This document shows, in pieces, positions 1-10,810 of a stretch of DNA of 64,000 nt. This DNA comes from Leptolyngbya sp. PCC 7375 (GTDB lineage Bacteria > Cyanobacteriota > Cyanobacteriia > Phormidesmidales > Phormidesmidaceae). Below the pieces are notes generated by a model. The model saw nothing but the letters and a program-made list of their open reading frames with translations, was not told the DNA's origin and did no database searches. Position numbers and translations under genes: made by a program. The stretch spans positions 333,517 through 397,516 of the forward strand of contig NZ_JH993793.1 in NCBI RefSeq assembly GCF_000316115.1. Reading direction: 5' to 3'. The first letter of the stretch is position 1. The number at the start of each line of letters is the position of its first letter.

Positions 1-1891
1 CCCCCCGCCAGCCAATCATCGGGTTTTCTTCGGTCGGTTCAAACGCCGCACCACCCAACAGATTGGCATATTCATTACTCTTGAGATCTGAGAGCCGAAT
101 CACCACAGACTTGGGATAAAACGCGGCGGCAATCATCCCTAACCCATGGGCCAACTGTTCCACAAAGTAATCTGGCTTATGGGCATAGAGCGCGGTCAGT
201 TGCGCAATCTCATGCTTGATGGGGCCAACGGCTAACTGGTCAAAGTTGAGTAAGGCCAGGGGATGCACTTTAATGTGGTTGGCAATGATAAACTCCATGC
301 GCGCCAGCCCCACCCCATCACACGGAATTTTCGCAAAATGAAAGGCTTCTTCTGGATTGCCCACATTCATGAGAATTTGGGTCCGCGTCCGGGGGAGTTC
401 ATCAATTGCGGTTTCTTCGACCGTAAAGGGCAGGTGCCCCGCATAGACTTTACCGACTTCGCCAGCGGCGCAGGTCACGGTCACGCTCACTCCGGTGGCT
501 AGACGCTCGGTCGCGTTGCCACACCCCACAATCGCGGGGATGCCCAACTCTCGGGCAATAATGGCGGCATGGCAGGTGCGGCCCCCTTGATCGGTGACAA
601 TCGCACTCGCCCGTTTCATAATGGGTTCCCAATCCGGGTCCGTTCGCTGGGTAATCAGCACATCCCCCGGTTGAAACTCAGCCATGTTTTGCACCGATTG
701 GATCACCCGCGCGGACCCCTGACCAATCATTTCACCCACCGCTTGGCCCGTCACTAAGGGCGTCAGCGCGGTGGCATCGGCCTGGAGAACATAATTACGC
801 AGAATCGAGGCTGACGTTTGAGATTGCACCGTTTCGGGGCGCGCCTGCACGATAAACAGCTCTCCCGTGAGTCCGTCTTTCGCCCACTCAATATCCATGG
901 GCGTGTAGGTGCCCCGCACGTGGGAATAGTGGTCTTCTATGATGCACGCCCACCGCACTAAGGTTAAAAGCTCATCATCGCTAATGGCATAGCGCTGACG
1001 CTCCACATCCGACACGGGGACGTTCTTCGTCAGCTTGCTACCGCCCACGTCGTACACCATTTTGATTTCTTTACTGCCCAGGCGCTTTTTCAAAATGGGA
1101 CGATACCCGTCCCGAAGGGTGGGCTTAAACACTAAATATTCATCGGGGTTCACGGCCCCCTGCACCACATTCTCACCCAACCCATAGGCGGCGGTGACGA
1201 GCGCCGCGTTCTTAAAGCCGGTTTCGGTGTCGATGGAGAACATCACACCGGAGGTGGCCAAGTCCGAGCGCACCATCCGCTGCACACCCACCGACAGGGC
1301 CACCGTAAAGTGATCAAAGCCCTTGATGGTGCGATAGGAGATCGCCCGATCCGTAAAGAGCGAGGCAAAACATTTGTGGCACGCCTCCAGCACGCCCTTC
1401 ACCCCATGCACATTCAGGTAGGTTTCCTGTTGTCCCGCAAAACTCGCATCGGGCAGGTCTTCAGCGGTGGCACTGGAGCGGACCGCCACATCCAGCGCTG
1501 GATTCCCACTGGCCGCACAGAGGGTCAAGTAGGCCTGCGCAATGGCGGCTTCGAGCTCCGGGGGAAAGGGCGTGTCGAGAATTAACGAACGGACGGTTCG
1601 ACCACAGTGGCGCAGGGCCGTGACATCGTCGATATCCAGCTCGGTGAGGTGCGCTCTCAACGCCTCTTCCAGACCGGCCTGCTCAATAAAATAGCGATAG
1701 GCATCGGCGGTGGTGGCAAACCCCGTGGGCACCTGCACCCCCTGGGGCGTCAGCTGTTGAATCATCTCGCCCAGGGATGCATTTTTACCCCCCACATCGG
1801 GTACATCATGAATCGTAATCCGCTCAAATTCAAGGATAAAGTCGGCTTGAGTCGGGCGCGGGGCCAAATTTGCAGGGGTCGTTTGCACCAT
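1..1891 (-). CDS. ppsA: Phosphoenolpyruvate synthase, 5' part (runs off the window start)
   Basis: Converts pyruvate, ATP and water to PEP, AMP and phosphate, a gluconeogenic entry step in the cytosol. The frame is open without a stop for 630 codons from ATG 1891 to the window edge; the family is about 800 residues, so the C-terminal PEP-binding part is missing. The N-terminus carries the ATP-binding start VGGKNASLGEM. The phosphorylated His lies in GGRTCHAAIIAREL (His codon 569-571, residue about 441). Further on are DGVGLARMEFI and, at the edge, EENPMIGW. A GGAG about 8 nt upstream supports the start. No partner gene is adjacent. Identification is firm from these motifs. Confidence 0.95.
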   Translation of the reverse strand, partial: MVQTTPANLAPRPTQADFILEFERITIHDVPDVGGKNASLGEMIQQLTPQGVQVPTGFATTADAYRYFIEQAGLEEALRAHLTELDIDDVTALRHCGRTVRSLILDTPFPPELEAAIAQAYLTLCAASGNPALDVAVRSSATAEDLPDASFAGQQETYLNVHGVKGVLEACHKCFASLFTDRAISYRTIKGFDHFTVALSVGVQRMVRSDLATSGVMFSIDTETGFKNAALVTAAYGLGENVVQGAVNPDEYLVFKPTLRDGYRPILKKRLGSKEIKMVYDVGGSKLTKNVPVSDVERQRYAISDDELLTLVRWACIIEDHYSHVRGTYTPMDIEWAKDGLTGELFIVQARPETVQSQTSASILRNYVLQADATALTPLVTGQAVGEMIGQGSARVIQSVQNMAEFQPGDVLITQRTDPDWEPIMKRASAIVTDQGGRTCHAAIIARELGIPAIVGCGNATERLATGVSVTVTCAAGEVGKVYAGHLPFTVEETAIDELPRTRTQILMNVGNPEEAFHFAKIPCDGVGLARMEFIIANHIKVHPLALLNFDQLAVGPIKHEIAQLTALYAHKPDYFVEQLAHGLGMIAAAFYPKSVVIRLSDLKSNEYANLLGGAAFEPTEENPMIGWRG

Positions 1892-2067
1892 AAAAACAGC
1901 TCCAAAATAACAATGGCTAGAAACGGGGGTGAACGTTTCCAATTTGGGTATAAATCAAGACTTTGAGGAATGTATGAGGATGGCCGACCACGTATCGTTT
2001 CATTAAATCCAGACCGGGGTCAGCCCCTTTTTCGCCATCCATGCAACAATTAAAGCAGGGTAGATGA
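1892..2067. other. Leader region upstream of ppsA
   Basis: Non-coding stretch between the ppsA start and a pentapeptide-gene remnant. I see no clear promoter hexamers and no gene. A 69-codon minus-strand frame (1917-2126) crosses it but has no recognisable content. Confidence 0.4.
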
Positions 2068-2274
2068 GAGTCGTCGTCTGCTGCCAACTTGACGGGGGCC
2101 TTTTTGACCAATGCCAGTCTCGTCAACGCCGACTTAGACCATGTTAATTTCGCCCAGGCTCAGCTCTACTATGTTGATGTGACGGGGGCCTCCATGGAGA
2201 ACCTCTGGTTTGTGCCTACACTACCCAACCCTGACATCTTGGATGTCTCCCCACAAATTATCCCTCATACCTGA
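2068..2274 (+). pseudogene. Pentapeptide-repeat gene remnant
   Basis: The frame opens just after a TGA at 2065-2067 and reads pentapeptide-like units (ANLTG, AFLTN, ASLVN, ADLDH, VNFAQ, AQLYY) followed by a short tail ending at TGA 2272-2274. There is no start codon before the repeats, so this is the 3' end of a pentapeptide-repeat gene that has lost its front. It converges on atpG and overlaps its stop by 17 nt. It probably marks a recombination edge beside the N-ATPase operon. Confidence 0.6.
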
Positions 2275-3184
2275 GTTCGGGACTTTGAGCTAACGCCTCA
2301 AACCCAGCAATAATATCCAGAAGCTCTTCTGTGATGGCATCTTGCCGCTGTTGCTGATGGGCTATTTTTAGGGTTTGCAAACGCTCATCTATATTCTTTT
2401 CAGCCACTTGCATTGCTGTTAGACGACTAGCATTTTCACTGGACAAAGATTCAGCACAAGCCCGATATAGACCGATAAAAAAGTGCTGCTGAAAAATAGC
2501 TGTGAATAGACGATTGTAGTCCATCTTCACTTGTGGCCGACAACGAGAAGGCCAAGGCTGCTGCTCTAACTGCTTTAAATAGAGATAGCTTATGGGAAAC
2601 AATTGTAATAGTGTCGGGGACGATGTCATGCCCCTGGTAGGTCGATTGTGAAATACCCAGATATGGTCCACCTGAGATTTTTGTCGCCAGTTCTCTAGCT
2701 GTAGTACAATTTGCTGTACTAAGGGGGTAATACCTCCAAGGGAGCAGGGTACAGACAGACATTGTTCTACCGGATATCCAGCGGTCATTAGACTATCGAC
2801 AACACGCGAACCAACAGCTAAGAATTTGGGATCAGACACCTCTCCCACAGCCTTATGTTGGAATCGATGTAATCGCTCTAGACGACGGCCAACAAATTCA
2901 ACCAGCTGCGGATTAAAGTGCCCACACATACCCTGATCGCTACCAAAAATCACAATGCCTAAACGTTTCGGTGCTGTTGGTTTTTGAGTACTCAACGCCT
3001 CTGGTAGATTGATCATTAACACTTGTAGTGCCATGGCTAGAACCTGGCTATGGTCGGCTAAAGAAACCACCGCATTCTCATACTGATGAATACTGACTGC
3101 TGCCAGGGATTTCATGGTTTTAACAACAGATTGCAGATCATCTGTTGTTTTAATTTTTCTCTGGAGAGACTCTAATGTTGTCAT
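2258..3184 (-). CDS. atpG: N-ATPase F1 subunit gamma
   Basis: Central stalk of the F1 motor, 308 residues. The N-terminal helix starts [30 protein letters not shown] and the C-terminal helix has the family pattern of conserved Ala/Met/Asn near [13 protein letters not shown]. Sequence is divergent from ordinary F-type gamma, as in other N-ATPases. It is the last gene of the operon and its ATG overlaps the atpA stop by 4 nt, so translation is probably coupled. No convincing terminator follows; only a small 6-bp-arm dyad at 2235-2249. Confidence 0.9.
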   Translation of the reverse strand: MTTLESLQRKIKTTDDLQSVVKTMKSLAAVSIHQYENAVVSLADHSQVLAMALQVLMINLPEALSTQKPTAPKRLGIVIFGSDQGMCGHFNPQLVEFVGRRLERLHRFQHKAVGEVSDPKFLAVGSRVVDSLMTAGYPVEQCLSVPCSLGGITPLVQQIVLQLENWRQKSQVDHIWVFHNRPTRGMTSSPTLLQLFPISYLYLKQLEQQPWPSRCRPQVKMDYNRLFTAIFQQHFFIGLYRACAESLSSENASRLTAMQVAEKNIDERLQTLKIAHQQQRQDAITEELLDIIAGFEALAQSPELRYEG

Positions 3185-4752
3185 GATTTTCCTTCCATTG
3201 GCCCTGGATGCAAAAGTTGTCTGGCTATCTGTAGTAGCAGCTCACAGTCGTTATCTTTCAGCTTTTTGCCCAGCGAAATTCGCTGACACACATCGGGTAG
3301 CTGTTGTTCTACCGCATCACAAAGCAACGCCTCGGCCTGGGGAATATCGGAAATCGATACATTATCCAGTAATCCCGCATTTGCTGCTAGCAGCAGGATA
3401 ATTTGTTGGCTAACCGTCAGTGGATGATATTGATCTTGTCGAAGTACGGCCCTAATGCGACGACCACGAGTTAGGGTTTGCTGTGTCGATTCGTCTAACC
3501 GGGTACCAAAACGGGCAAAGGATTCCAGCTCTTGGAACTGAGAGTACATCAACCGCAGATCTCCTGCCACAGCTCGATAGACGGGTAGTTGAGCCTTCCC
3601 ACCCACACGAGAAACCGAGCGTCCCACATCGACAGCGGGTAGCAAACCTTTTTGAAACAGCGTGGGAGTAAGGTAAATTTGCCCGTCCGTAATCGACACC
3701 AGATTTGTCGGGATATAAGCTGAGAGATTACCGGCCTCGGTTTCGACAATGGGTAACGCCGTTAAGGAGCCCCCACCCAGGTCTGGCCGTAGACAGGTAG
3801 CTCGCTCCAGTAGGCGAGAATGGAGATAAAAAATATCGCCGGGAAACGCTTCTCGTCCCGGCGGGCGACGCAGCAGCAGGGATAGCTCCCGATAGGCTCG
3901 CGCATGGTGGATCAGATCGTCGTAAACAATCAATACATCACGCCCCTGTTCCATAAAGTATTCCGCCATGGCGGTGGCGGCGTAGGGGGTAATGTATTGC
4001 AGAGCAGGAGTGTCTTCACCACTGGCAACCACGACAAGGCAATAGTCCATGGCCCCTTGATGATGCAGGGTGGCAATTAACTGGGCAACGGCATCACTCC
4101 GCTGCCCAATGGCGCAGTAAATACAGATCACGTCCTGATGTTTTTGGTTGAGCATGGTGTCCAAGGCAATAGATGTTTTGCCCGTTTGGCGATCGCCTAA
4201 AATTAGCTGTCGCTGCCCACGCCCAATGGGCACCAGAGCATCCACCACCTTGATGCCTGTCTGTAGAGGCACGCTCACCGGGGAACGCTCCATAATAGTG
4301 GGAGCGGGTCGTTCAATCGGTCGACGCTCTAGTACGGGTAGCGGCCCTCCTTGATCCAAGGGGGTACCCAGCGCAGTTACGACTCTCCCGAGCAAACCTT
4401 CTCCGACAGGCGTATCCAGCACTCGCCCAGTTCGCTGTACCTGGCTGCCCGCCTTGATGGTGGTGTAGTTGTTCAGTAGCACCACGCCCACTTCATCGGG
4501 ATCGAGGTTAAAGGCCAGACCCATGGAGCCATCGGCAAATCTGACTTGCTCTTGCGATCGCACATTCGGCAACCCCGCCACCCGAGCAATGCTATTACCT
4601 AAAAAGGTCACCGTGCCTACTTCCTGGCAGTTCAGCTCTAGGCTAGTCTGTTCCCTGGCCTGGACAAAGGATGCCAACGTTTGAGTAAACGCATTCATCA
4701 GTGGGGCTGACGTCCTCAACTCTTCCATAGCTCTATCCTGCCTGCTGCTCAA
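3181..4752 (-). CDS. atpA: N-ATPase F1 subunit alpha
   Basis: Non-catalytic nucleotide-binding subunit of F1, 523 residues. The P-loop [12 protein letters not shown] lies near residue 190, and the AIGQRSD and SRVGGKAQ motifs follow. The start ATG lies inside the end of atpF (20-nt overlap) and the stop overlaps atpG. Its place after atpF, with no atpH between, is the N-ATPase order. Present alongside, not instead of, the ordinary cyanobacterial F-ATPase, which should be elsewhere in the genome (inference). Confidence 0.95.
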   Translation of the reverse strand: MSSRQDRAMEELRTSAPLMNAFTQTLASFVQAREQTSLELNCQEVGTVTFLGNSIARVAGLPNVRSQEQVRFADGSMGLAFNLDPDEVGVVLLNNYTTIKAGSQVQRTGRVLDTPVGEGLLGRVVTALGTPLDQGGPLPVLERRPIERPAPTIMERSPVSVPLQTGIKVVDALVPIGRGQRQLILGDRQTGKTSIALDTMLNQKHQDVICIYCAIGQRSDAVAQLIATLHHQGAMDYCLVVVASGEDTPALQYITPYAATAMAEYFMEQGRDVLIVYDDLIHHARAYRELSLLLRRPPGREAFPGDIFYLHSRLLERATCLRPDLGGGSLTALPIVETEAGNLSAYIPTNLVSITDGQIYLTPTLFQKGLLPAVDVGRSVSRVGGKAQLPVYRAVAGDLRLMYSQFQELESFARFGTRLDESTQQTLTRGRRIRAVLRQDQYHPLTVSQQIILLLAANAGLLDNVSISDIPQAEALLCDAVEQQLPDVCQRISLGKKLKDNDCELLLQIARQLLHPGPMEGKS

Positions 4753-5515
4753 TGGGTTGGTCTAAAACGTGAGCTAGATTTTGCTCTAGGGTCTCTATAT
4801 ACTTGACCAAGTTCCAGGCGAGACAATAACCCGGCACATTGAGTTCTAACCCACAGATCAGGGCAGGATTTAATTCATAATCGAAGTTTGAGAAGGCTCC
4901 GATATCTCGCAGTGCTTCTGTGATGTCTTGTTGAGTGGCTGCCGGTAGGGGAAAACTGCTGCTCAGCTGCACCGATGTCCCATCGTTCAAACCATCGTTC
5001 AAAGCGATCTGTAGCCGGGTTCGTTCCTGCTCTGGGAGCTGAGTTAACCGAGTGAGAAATTGCTGGGTGATTTGTTGTTCTAAGGACGCGTCAGCCAGCT
5101 CCGTTAACACCTGACGTAGGGTTTGGGTGAGTTGGTAGTTGGCCTGCTGCTGAAACGAGCGCAGCACCGTTGCTTTTTCTTGGGCGATGCCACGATACCA
5201 GCGATCTTTGGCCGCGTCTACTTCGTCTTTAGCCTGCTCTAGTCGCGTCAGGCGTTCGTCTTCTAGCTGCGATCGCAGTTCTACCAGGCGCTGCTCACGG
5301 TGGGCAGCAAAGTCCTGCTGCATCTGCTGCAGCCGCTGGGCCTCTGCCTGTGCTATCGCCTCTCGCTGCTCGGCCTGTTCCAGCTGATGCGCAATCGTCT
5401 GTTTACGCGCCTCCATAGCGCGGGTAATCGGCCCGTAGAGAAAGCGTTTTAGCAACACCACTAAAATCAAAAAGTTAATGATTTGCGCCAGCACCGTGAA
5501 ATTGTCAATTAGCAT
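4733..5515 (-). CDS. atpF: N-ATPase subunit b with delta-like C-terminus
   Basis: Peripheral stalk subunit, 260 residues, longer than an ordinary b subunit (about 160). One N-terminal membrane helix ([25 protein letters not shown]) is followed by a long charged coiled coil rich in Gln, Glu and Arg (about 30-120). The last 60 residues ([12 protein letters not shown] ... [14 protein letters not shown] ... IETLEQNL) resemble the end of F-ATPase delta, where a 'P-x-L-I-G-G' turn precedes the final helix. No separate atpH is present, so the b and delta roles may be combined here; that part is inference. Confidence 0.88.
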   Translation of the reverse strand: MLIDNFTVLAQIINFLILVVLLKRFLYGPITRAMEARKQTIAHQLEQAEQREAIAQAEAQRLQQMQQDFAAHREQRLVELRSQLEDERLTRLEQAKDEVDAAKDRWYRGIAQEKATVLRSFQQQANYQLTQTLRQVLTELADASLEQQITQQFLTRLTQLPEQERTRLQIALNDGLNDGTSVQLSSSFPLPAATQQDITEALRDIGAFSNFDYELNPALICGLELNVPGYCLAWNLVKYIETLEQNLAHVLDQPIEQQAG

Positions 5516-5518
5516 AGC

Positions 5519-5797
5519 CTAGCCCCCCACTTGAGTGGTCACATAGACCCAAAACGGATTAGCAAAAATCAAGATCAGGGTAATCACAAAACAATAAATC
5601 GCCGTGGACTCTACCAGAGCCATGCCCACAAATAGGGTACGGGTGATGGTATTCGCTTCATCAGGTTGTTGAGCTAAGGCATTGAGAGCCTGGGCTAAGG
5701 CTCGGCCTTCTCCTAAGGCGGGAGCAATGGACCCAATCGCAATGGTAAGCCCAGCGATCACAATAGACGCCATACCAATCAGGGCAATATTATCCAT
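5519..5797 (-). CDS. atpE: N-ATPase subunit c (Na+-type rotor ring)
   Basis: 92-residue hairpin with two membrane helices that forms the ion-carrying rotor ring. Helix 1 carries Glu30 in ALGEGRA, where the Ilyobacter Na+ ring has Gln32. Helix 2 carries the ion-binding set Glu63-Ser64-Thr65 and Tyr68 in ALVESTAIY, matching the E-S-T-x-x-Y Na+ signature. Two carboxylates per hairpin are known for N-ATPases. The start overlaps atpB by 8 nt; a 3-nt gap separates its stop from atpF. Confidence 0.95.
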   Translation of the reverse strand: MDNIALIGMASIVIAGLTIAIGSIAPALGEGRALAQALNALAQQPDEANTITRTLFVGMALVESTAIYCFVITLILIFANPFWVYVTTQVGG

Positions 5798-6512
5798 GGG
5801 AAATCTCTCCTAAAGAATCAGCATCTGGGGATATCGTCTCATTGTCAGGGGCCTGAACTTCAGTCGCAGCGGCAATAAACACCATGGCCAATACCGCGAA
5901 GATATAGGCCTGAATCAGCCCCGTCAGCAGGCCAAACATCTGCATGACCACGGGAAAAAATAGGGGGGCAACGGACAGTAAAATAGCCACGATCATGGTG
6001 CCACTCATCACATTGCCAAATAACCGGACGGCTAATGAAATAATTCGTGAGACATCACCAATCAGATTAAATGGCAACATCATGGGAGTGGGTTCTAGAT
6101 ATTGTTTGAGATAAGCACGCCAGCCACGCTGACGAATCCCAAACAGCGGTATGGCCACAAACACACAGAGCGCTAACGCGGCTGTCGTTGATAACGAACC
6201 GGTCGGAGGCTGGTATCCTGGCAAAATACTTAACAGGTTGGACGCCGCAATAAATATAAACAGCGTGCCTACAAAGGGCAAATAGGTCTGCGGCGGTTGG
6301 TCGCTGACATCACGAATTTGATTATTTAAACCGAGCACTAGCACCTCCAACAAATTTTGACCCGGTGAAATCTGCGTTGACGCCGACAGTTTACGGGTAA
6401 TCCACCAAGATCCTAGAACCAGCAGGCCCATAATAAACCAGGTAAATACCAAGGTGGCATTTAGAACAACGGGTCCAAAATGAATCGGGATTTGATCAGG
6501 GGTAAGGTTCAT
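5790..6512 (-). CDS. atpB: N-ATPase subunit a
   Basis: Membrane stator with the ion half-channels, 240 residues, five to six hydrophobic helices. The essential Arg is in helix AVRLFGNVMSG, and the last helix region is TGLIQAYIFAVLAMVFIAAA, typical of subunit a. It lies between atpR (12-nt gap) and atpE (8-nt overlap). Confidence 0.94.
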   Translation of the reverse strand: MNLTPDQIPIHFGPVVLNATLVFTWFIMGLLVLGSWWITRKLSASTQISPGQNLLEVLVLGLNNQIRDVSDQPPQTYLPFVGTLFIFIAASNLLSILPGYQPPTGSLSTTAALALCVFVAIPLFGIRQRGWRAYLKQYLEPTPMMLPFNLIGDVSRIISLAVRLFGNVMSGTMIVAILLSVAPLFFPVVMQMFGLLTGLIQAYIFAVLAMVFIAAATEVQAPDNETISPDADSLGEISHG

Positions 6513-6524
6513 GGAGACAACTCC

Positions 6525-6851
6525 TTAAGTATGAGAACGGCGAGCAACTACCCCAGAGCGCTCTACAACGCTGAGCAAACGAGCAATCAACAATGTGCGC
6601 CCCATCCAAACACCTATACTCACCAACAAAATCACCAGTAACGGTGAAACAACAGTCTGGTTTAGTAACCACGCTCCACCTCCTAACAAGACAACTAAAC
6701 GTCCAAGCCAGCTCACCGCCAGCCACAAGTATGGTTTTTGCCAGCAATGCAGACGACGCAGGGTAAACCAAAGGCCGCCAAAATAAATAATGCCTAAGCT
6801 GAGTCCCGCCAATAAGAAACCCAGCCCCTTCATGATTAGAGAAATAGTCAT
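6525..6851 (-). CDS. atpR: N-ATPase accessory membrane subunit AtpR
   Basis: About 108 residues with three hydrophobic helices (GLGFLLAGLSLGIIYFGGLWFTL; WLAVSWLGRLVVLLGGGAWLL; SPLLVILLVSIGVWMGRTLLIARLL), matching the AtpR family found only in N-ATPase operons. I chose ATG 6851 because the family pattern begins there and the ATG overlaps the preceding 41-codon ORF's stop as ATGA. An upstream in-frame start at 6920 would add 23 residues that lie inside that ORF. Proposed to help assemble the ring or hold Na+; not proven. Confidence 0.85.
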   Translation of the reverse strand: MTISLIMKGLGFLLAGLSLGIIYFGGLWFTLRRLHCWQKPYLWLAVSWLGRLVVLLGGGAWLLNQTVVSPLLVILLVSIGVWMGRTLLIARLLSVVERSGVVARRSHT

Positions 6852-6973
6852 ACCAGCAATTTTCTCCGCATTTTCCAACGAGAAATCAAAGGTCGCAAAC
6901 ACAGGGGCGCGAGCGCGCAAGCAACAACAATCCCCACCAACAGGGCTAATATAATCAGCTCTGTCTCAGTCAT
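6848..6973 (-). CDS. 41-residue single-helix membrane protein inside the N-ATPase operon
   Basis: ATG 6973 to TGA 6848-6850. The protein begins MTETELIILALLVGIVVACA, has one hydrophobic helix (about 6-26), and ends in a basic tail (RPLISRWKMRRKLLV). The start overlaps the atpQ stop by 8 nt and the stop overlaps atpR as ATGA, so it is tightly locked into the operon. This suggests a real, co-translated gene. I do not recognise a family; the commonly described N-ATPase order (DCQRBEFAG) has no gene here. Confidence 0.65.
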   Translation of the reverse strand: MTETELIILALLVGIVVACALAPLCLRPLISRWKMRRKLLV

Positions 6974-7265
6974 GCTGACTCTCCTTGGTCACCCAGTACC
7001 AGGCATTCCAACAGCCCAGGCCCAGACCCAAGACCAACAGCATCAGGGTCCAAGAATACTGTCCTGGATCACGCCGGTCGATCCAGATTCCCAGGGCCAG
7101 ACCCATCAGGGTGGGCAACGTCACAGCCCATCCCACCATGCCAAACATTCCTAACGCAAACCATATCGACTTACGACTCCGACGAGCCTTGAGCTTACGA
7201 CGAGCTTTTTCGCCAATGTCTTTTAGAAAAGAATGATGGTTTTTGGGTGGGCGCGACGGAGACAT
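6966..7265 (-). CDS. atpQ: N-ATPase accessory membrane protein AtpQ (gene-1/AtpI-like)
   Basis: 99 residues: a basic, soluble N-terminus (KARRKLKARRSRKS) followed by two membrane helices (FALGMFGMVGWAVTLPTLMGLALGIWI and WTLMLLVLGLGLGCWNAWYWV). This is the size and shape of the AtpI-like 'gene 1' protein of N-ATPase operons, thought to help c-ring assembly or cation handling. It lies 9 nt after atpC and overlaps the 41-residue ORF. Confidence 0.85.
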   Translation of the reverse strand: MSPSRPPKNHHSFLKDIGEKARRKLKARRSRKSIWFALGMFGMVGWAVTLPTLMGLALGIWIDRRDPGQYSWTLMLLVLGLGLGCWNAWYWVTKESQHD

Positions 7266-7274
7266 CAGATCCTG

Positions 7275-7658
7275 CTACTCCACAGATAATGCCGTAAACT
7301 GACGGGCCAAACTCGCTTCCATGCGAGCAATAGCTGTGCGGGCCTGACGCTCCTGCTCATCAATGGTGTAGAACTGCTGCGCCACCTCCTGTTTTAAGAC
7401 TTCTAAACTATCGCCACAAAACGCATTGCGAGTAGACACTAGCACCTCTGATCCGCATTTGATTAAAATGCCACCCTCAACGGCTAAGAATGTTTCATCT
7501 CCATCGGCCTGAAATGTCAGAATCCCAGGCGCTAAGGCCGTTAACATATCAATGTGACGCGGTAATAGACAAAAATTTCCATTGACGGCCTCGGCAACAA
7601 TTTTTGTTACATATTGGTCTATTAAAACCTTGTTGGGGAGAAGAATTTTGAGATGCAT
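7275..7658 (-). CDS. atpC: N-ATPase F1 subunit epsilon
   Basis: Small central-stalk subunit of about 127 residues. The N-terminal beta-sandwich begins MHLKILLPNKVLIDQYVTKIVAEAVNG and contains LPRHIDMLTALAPGIL; the end is a helical region. ATG 7658 is preferred to an upstream codon at 7691 because the family starts there, an AAGG lies just ahead, and the upstream start would run into atpD. Confidence 0.92.
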   Translation of the reverse strand: MHLKILLPNKVLIDQYVTKIVAEAVNGNFCLLPRHIDMLTALAPGILTFQADGDETFLAVEGGILIKCGSEVLVSTRNAFCGDSLEVLKQEVAQQFYTIDEQERQARTAIARMEASLARQFTALSVE

Positions 7659-7665
7659 AGGAACC

Positions 7666-9045
<1,380 letters not shown>

Positions 9046-9193
9046 TTAGTCTCTGAGATATCCCCATCAAAGGGTTGTACCCCTGTCTTAGGATCACCAT
9101 CTTTAATGTACGAAGAAAGTTTGGGGATATTATGAGGAAATGAGCCATCTGTTAGATGACAAGGAATTACCTTTATATATCCTTAGCTCGATG

Positions 9194-9370
9194 TTATTCA
9201 CTACCCAAGTGGGCTCGGACTTCTTCGCAGGTGACTTCGACCTGCCAACGTAAGCGAAACCAATTGAGAATTTGGCATGGGTTTGCCGTTAGGTCGATAC
9301 AGAGGGGCGAAGTCCAAAGGGTGGAGGGGCTGATATACTTGGCGAAATTGTTATTACGCCAGTGGGTTTG
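9194..9370 (-). pseudogene. Transposase C-terminal remnant (DDE, IS701/DDE_5-like)
   Basis: The minus strand reads QTHWRNNNFAKYISPSTLW ... LNWFRLRWQVEVTCEEVRAHLGSE and then TAA at 9194-9196. The block FRLRWQVEVTCEEVRAHLG matches the C-terminal glutamate region of DDE_5 transposases (usual form RW..EVTF.EVRAHLG). Everything upstream is missing. It lies between atpD and the FkbM gene and is antisense to a false N-terminal extension of the latter. Confidence 0.65.
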
Positions 9371-9374
9371 CCTA

Positions 9375-10607
9375 ATGAAACCGATTAGAAAAGCTATCGT
9401 AGCCTACCAGCACTATGGCTTAAAGTCGCTAGTGCGTCTAATATTCCGTTTCCTATCGGCACGCTTACTATTAAGTGCTGGTCAATTTTTGCCAGGCATT
9501 CGCACACCGGCTGCCCTTAAAATTTTTAGCTATCAAGCGGGAGACCGCGACTCCATGGCTGTTCTTACAGCCTATCTCTCAGTGCTAAACACGAGCAAAG
9601 CATCCAATGGTCAGATAACAACATTAGTTCCCAACTATCTATTGCCAATCTTCAATAAGATCGGGGTGTTACTACCCAAAAAAGTTTCATTTGAGCAATA
9701 TTCAGATACTGTTTCTACCCATAACTATGACATCCTTTTAATTCATCGCAGTATGGCCATTGCGATCGCACCACTCTTAAAACAGCAGCGCACCAACCTC
9801 AAACTTGTTTTTGAAAATGATAGTTTCCTGTTAGCCACAACTTCACAGCAGTTATCTGGAGAAGCAAATACAAATGCTTTAACAGCCTTTATCGACGCTC
9901 TACCGGCTGCGGCTACAGGTCAATCAAACGAGACCATTGTCACAAAGCATGACTTTCGTTTCCATGTACGGCCTCATACCATGGACACAGGTATTATTGA
10001 GGAGGTTTATCAGGAGTATATCCAGTGGTTAATGCAACAAGAGAACCACTTTAGAACTATCATTGATATTGGAGCCCATGTTGGCACATTTGCAGTTCAA
10101 GCGACCCAACTGTTAACGCCTGATGGCCACGTGTTAACATTTGAGCCAGAACCCAGTAATTATCAATTGCTCATCCGCAATCTTGAACTAAATGGGTTGA
10201 CCCAGGTATCTCCCTATAATCAAGCTGTTGGTAATAAGCCGGGAACAGCCACCCTATTTATCAGTCCAGACAATACCGGGGGACATCGCTTGAATTTACC
10301 CGATCCCTCAGCTCGCAGCAGTGTAGACGTTGAAGTAACAACACTGCAGTTAATATTGGCAAAGACAGGTTCTGTTGATGTGCTCAAGGTAGACGTTGAG
10401 GGCTCAGAACACAGCATTTTAATGCCCTTTGGCGACTTACTAAAATCATCGGTTAAATATTTAATTGTTGAAGCTGGCGGTTCTCCCCGAGGAGATGGTA
10501 TGACCCTGCTAAAATTTCTGAAAAATCTGGGTTTTTCCTGCGATTTTCAGGGTGACTCTTCGCTAATGCTAATTCGAGCTAAAAACAAACACTTACTGAG
10601 CCATTAA
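9375..10607 (+). CDS. FkbM-family SAM-dependent methyltransferase
   Basis: About 410 residues. The C-terminal half holds the Rossmann methyltransferase fold: TIIDIGAHVGTFAVQA (SAM loop), GHVLTFEPEPSNYQLLIRNLELNG, and VDVLKVDVEGSEHSIL, the FkbM pattern. Such enzymes usually methylate sugar or polyketide hydroxyls. The N-terminal half (about 1-210) is not recognised. I start at ATG 9375 because the 73 codons upstream are antisense to the transposase remnant. The substrate is unknown; no glycan cluster is adjacent. Confidence 0.85.
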   Translation: MKPIRKAIVAYQHYGLKSLVRLIFRFLSARLLLSAGQFLPGIRTPAALKIFSYQAGDRDSMAVLTAYLSVLNTSKASNGQITTLVPNYLLPIFNKIGVLLPKKVSFEQYSDTVSTHNYDILLIHRSMAIAIAPLLKQQRTNLKLVFENDSFLLATTSQQLSGEANTNALTAFIDALPAAATGQSNETIVTKHDFRFHVRPHTMDTGIIEEVYQEYIQWLMQQENHFRTIIDIGAHVGTFAVQATQLLTPDGHVLTFEPEPSNYQLLIRNLELNGLTQVSPYNQAVGNKPGTATLFISPDNTGGHRLNLPDPSARSSVDVEVTTLQLILAKTGSVDVLKVDVEGSEHSILMPFGDLLKSSVKYLIVEAGGSPRGDGMTLLKFLKNLGFSCDFQGDSSLMLIRAKNKHLLSH

Positions 10608-10810
10608 TACCCACCCCATTTTAGAGCGATCTCCGATCTTATCGGGTGCGATCTTCACTGTACTCCTACATACCCTATCAATAGATTCTTAAGAACACAC
10701 CATGCTCATAAATTCCTTGCCGTAAGCGATCACAATGGGAAATGGTATGACAAAGTTTATGATAGTGCGAATTACTATTTGTCTAAACCATCTACCCATA
10801 CAGGCCCGTT

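Noticed and set aside
1917-2126. 69-codon minus-strand frame before ppsA
   Set aside because: Overlaps the pentapeptide remnant antisense, has no known content and no good ribosome site.
2235-2249. Terminator for the N-ATPase operon
   Set aside because: Only a 6-bp arm dyad (GACATC/GATGTC) without a T-run; too weak to call.
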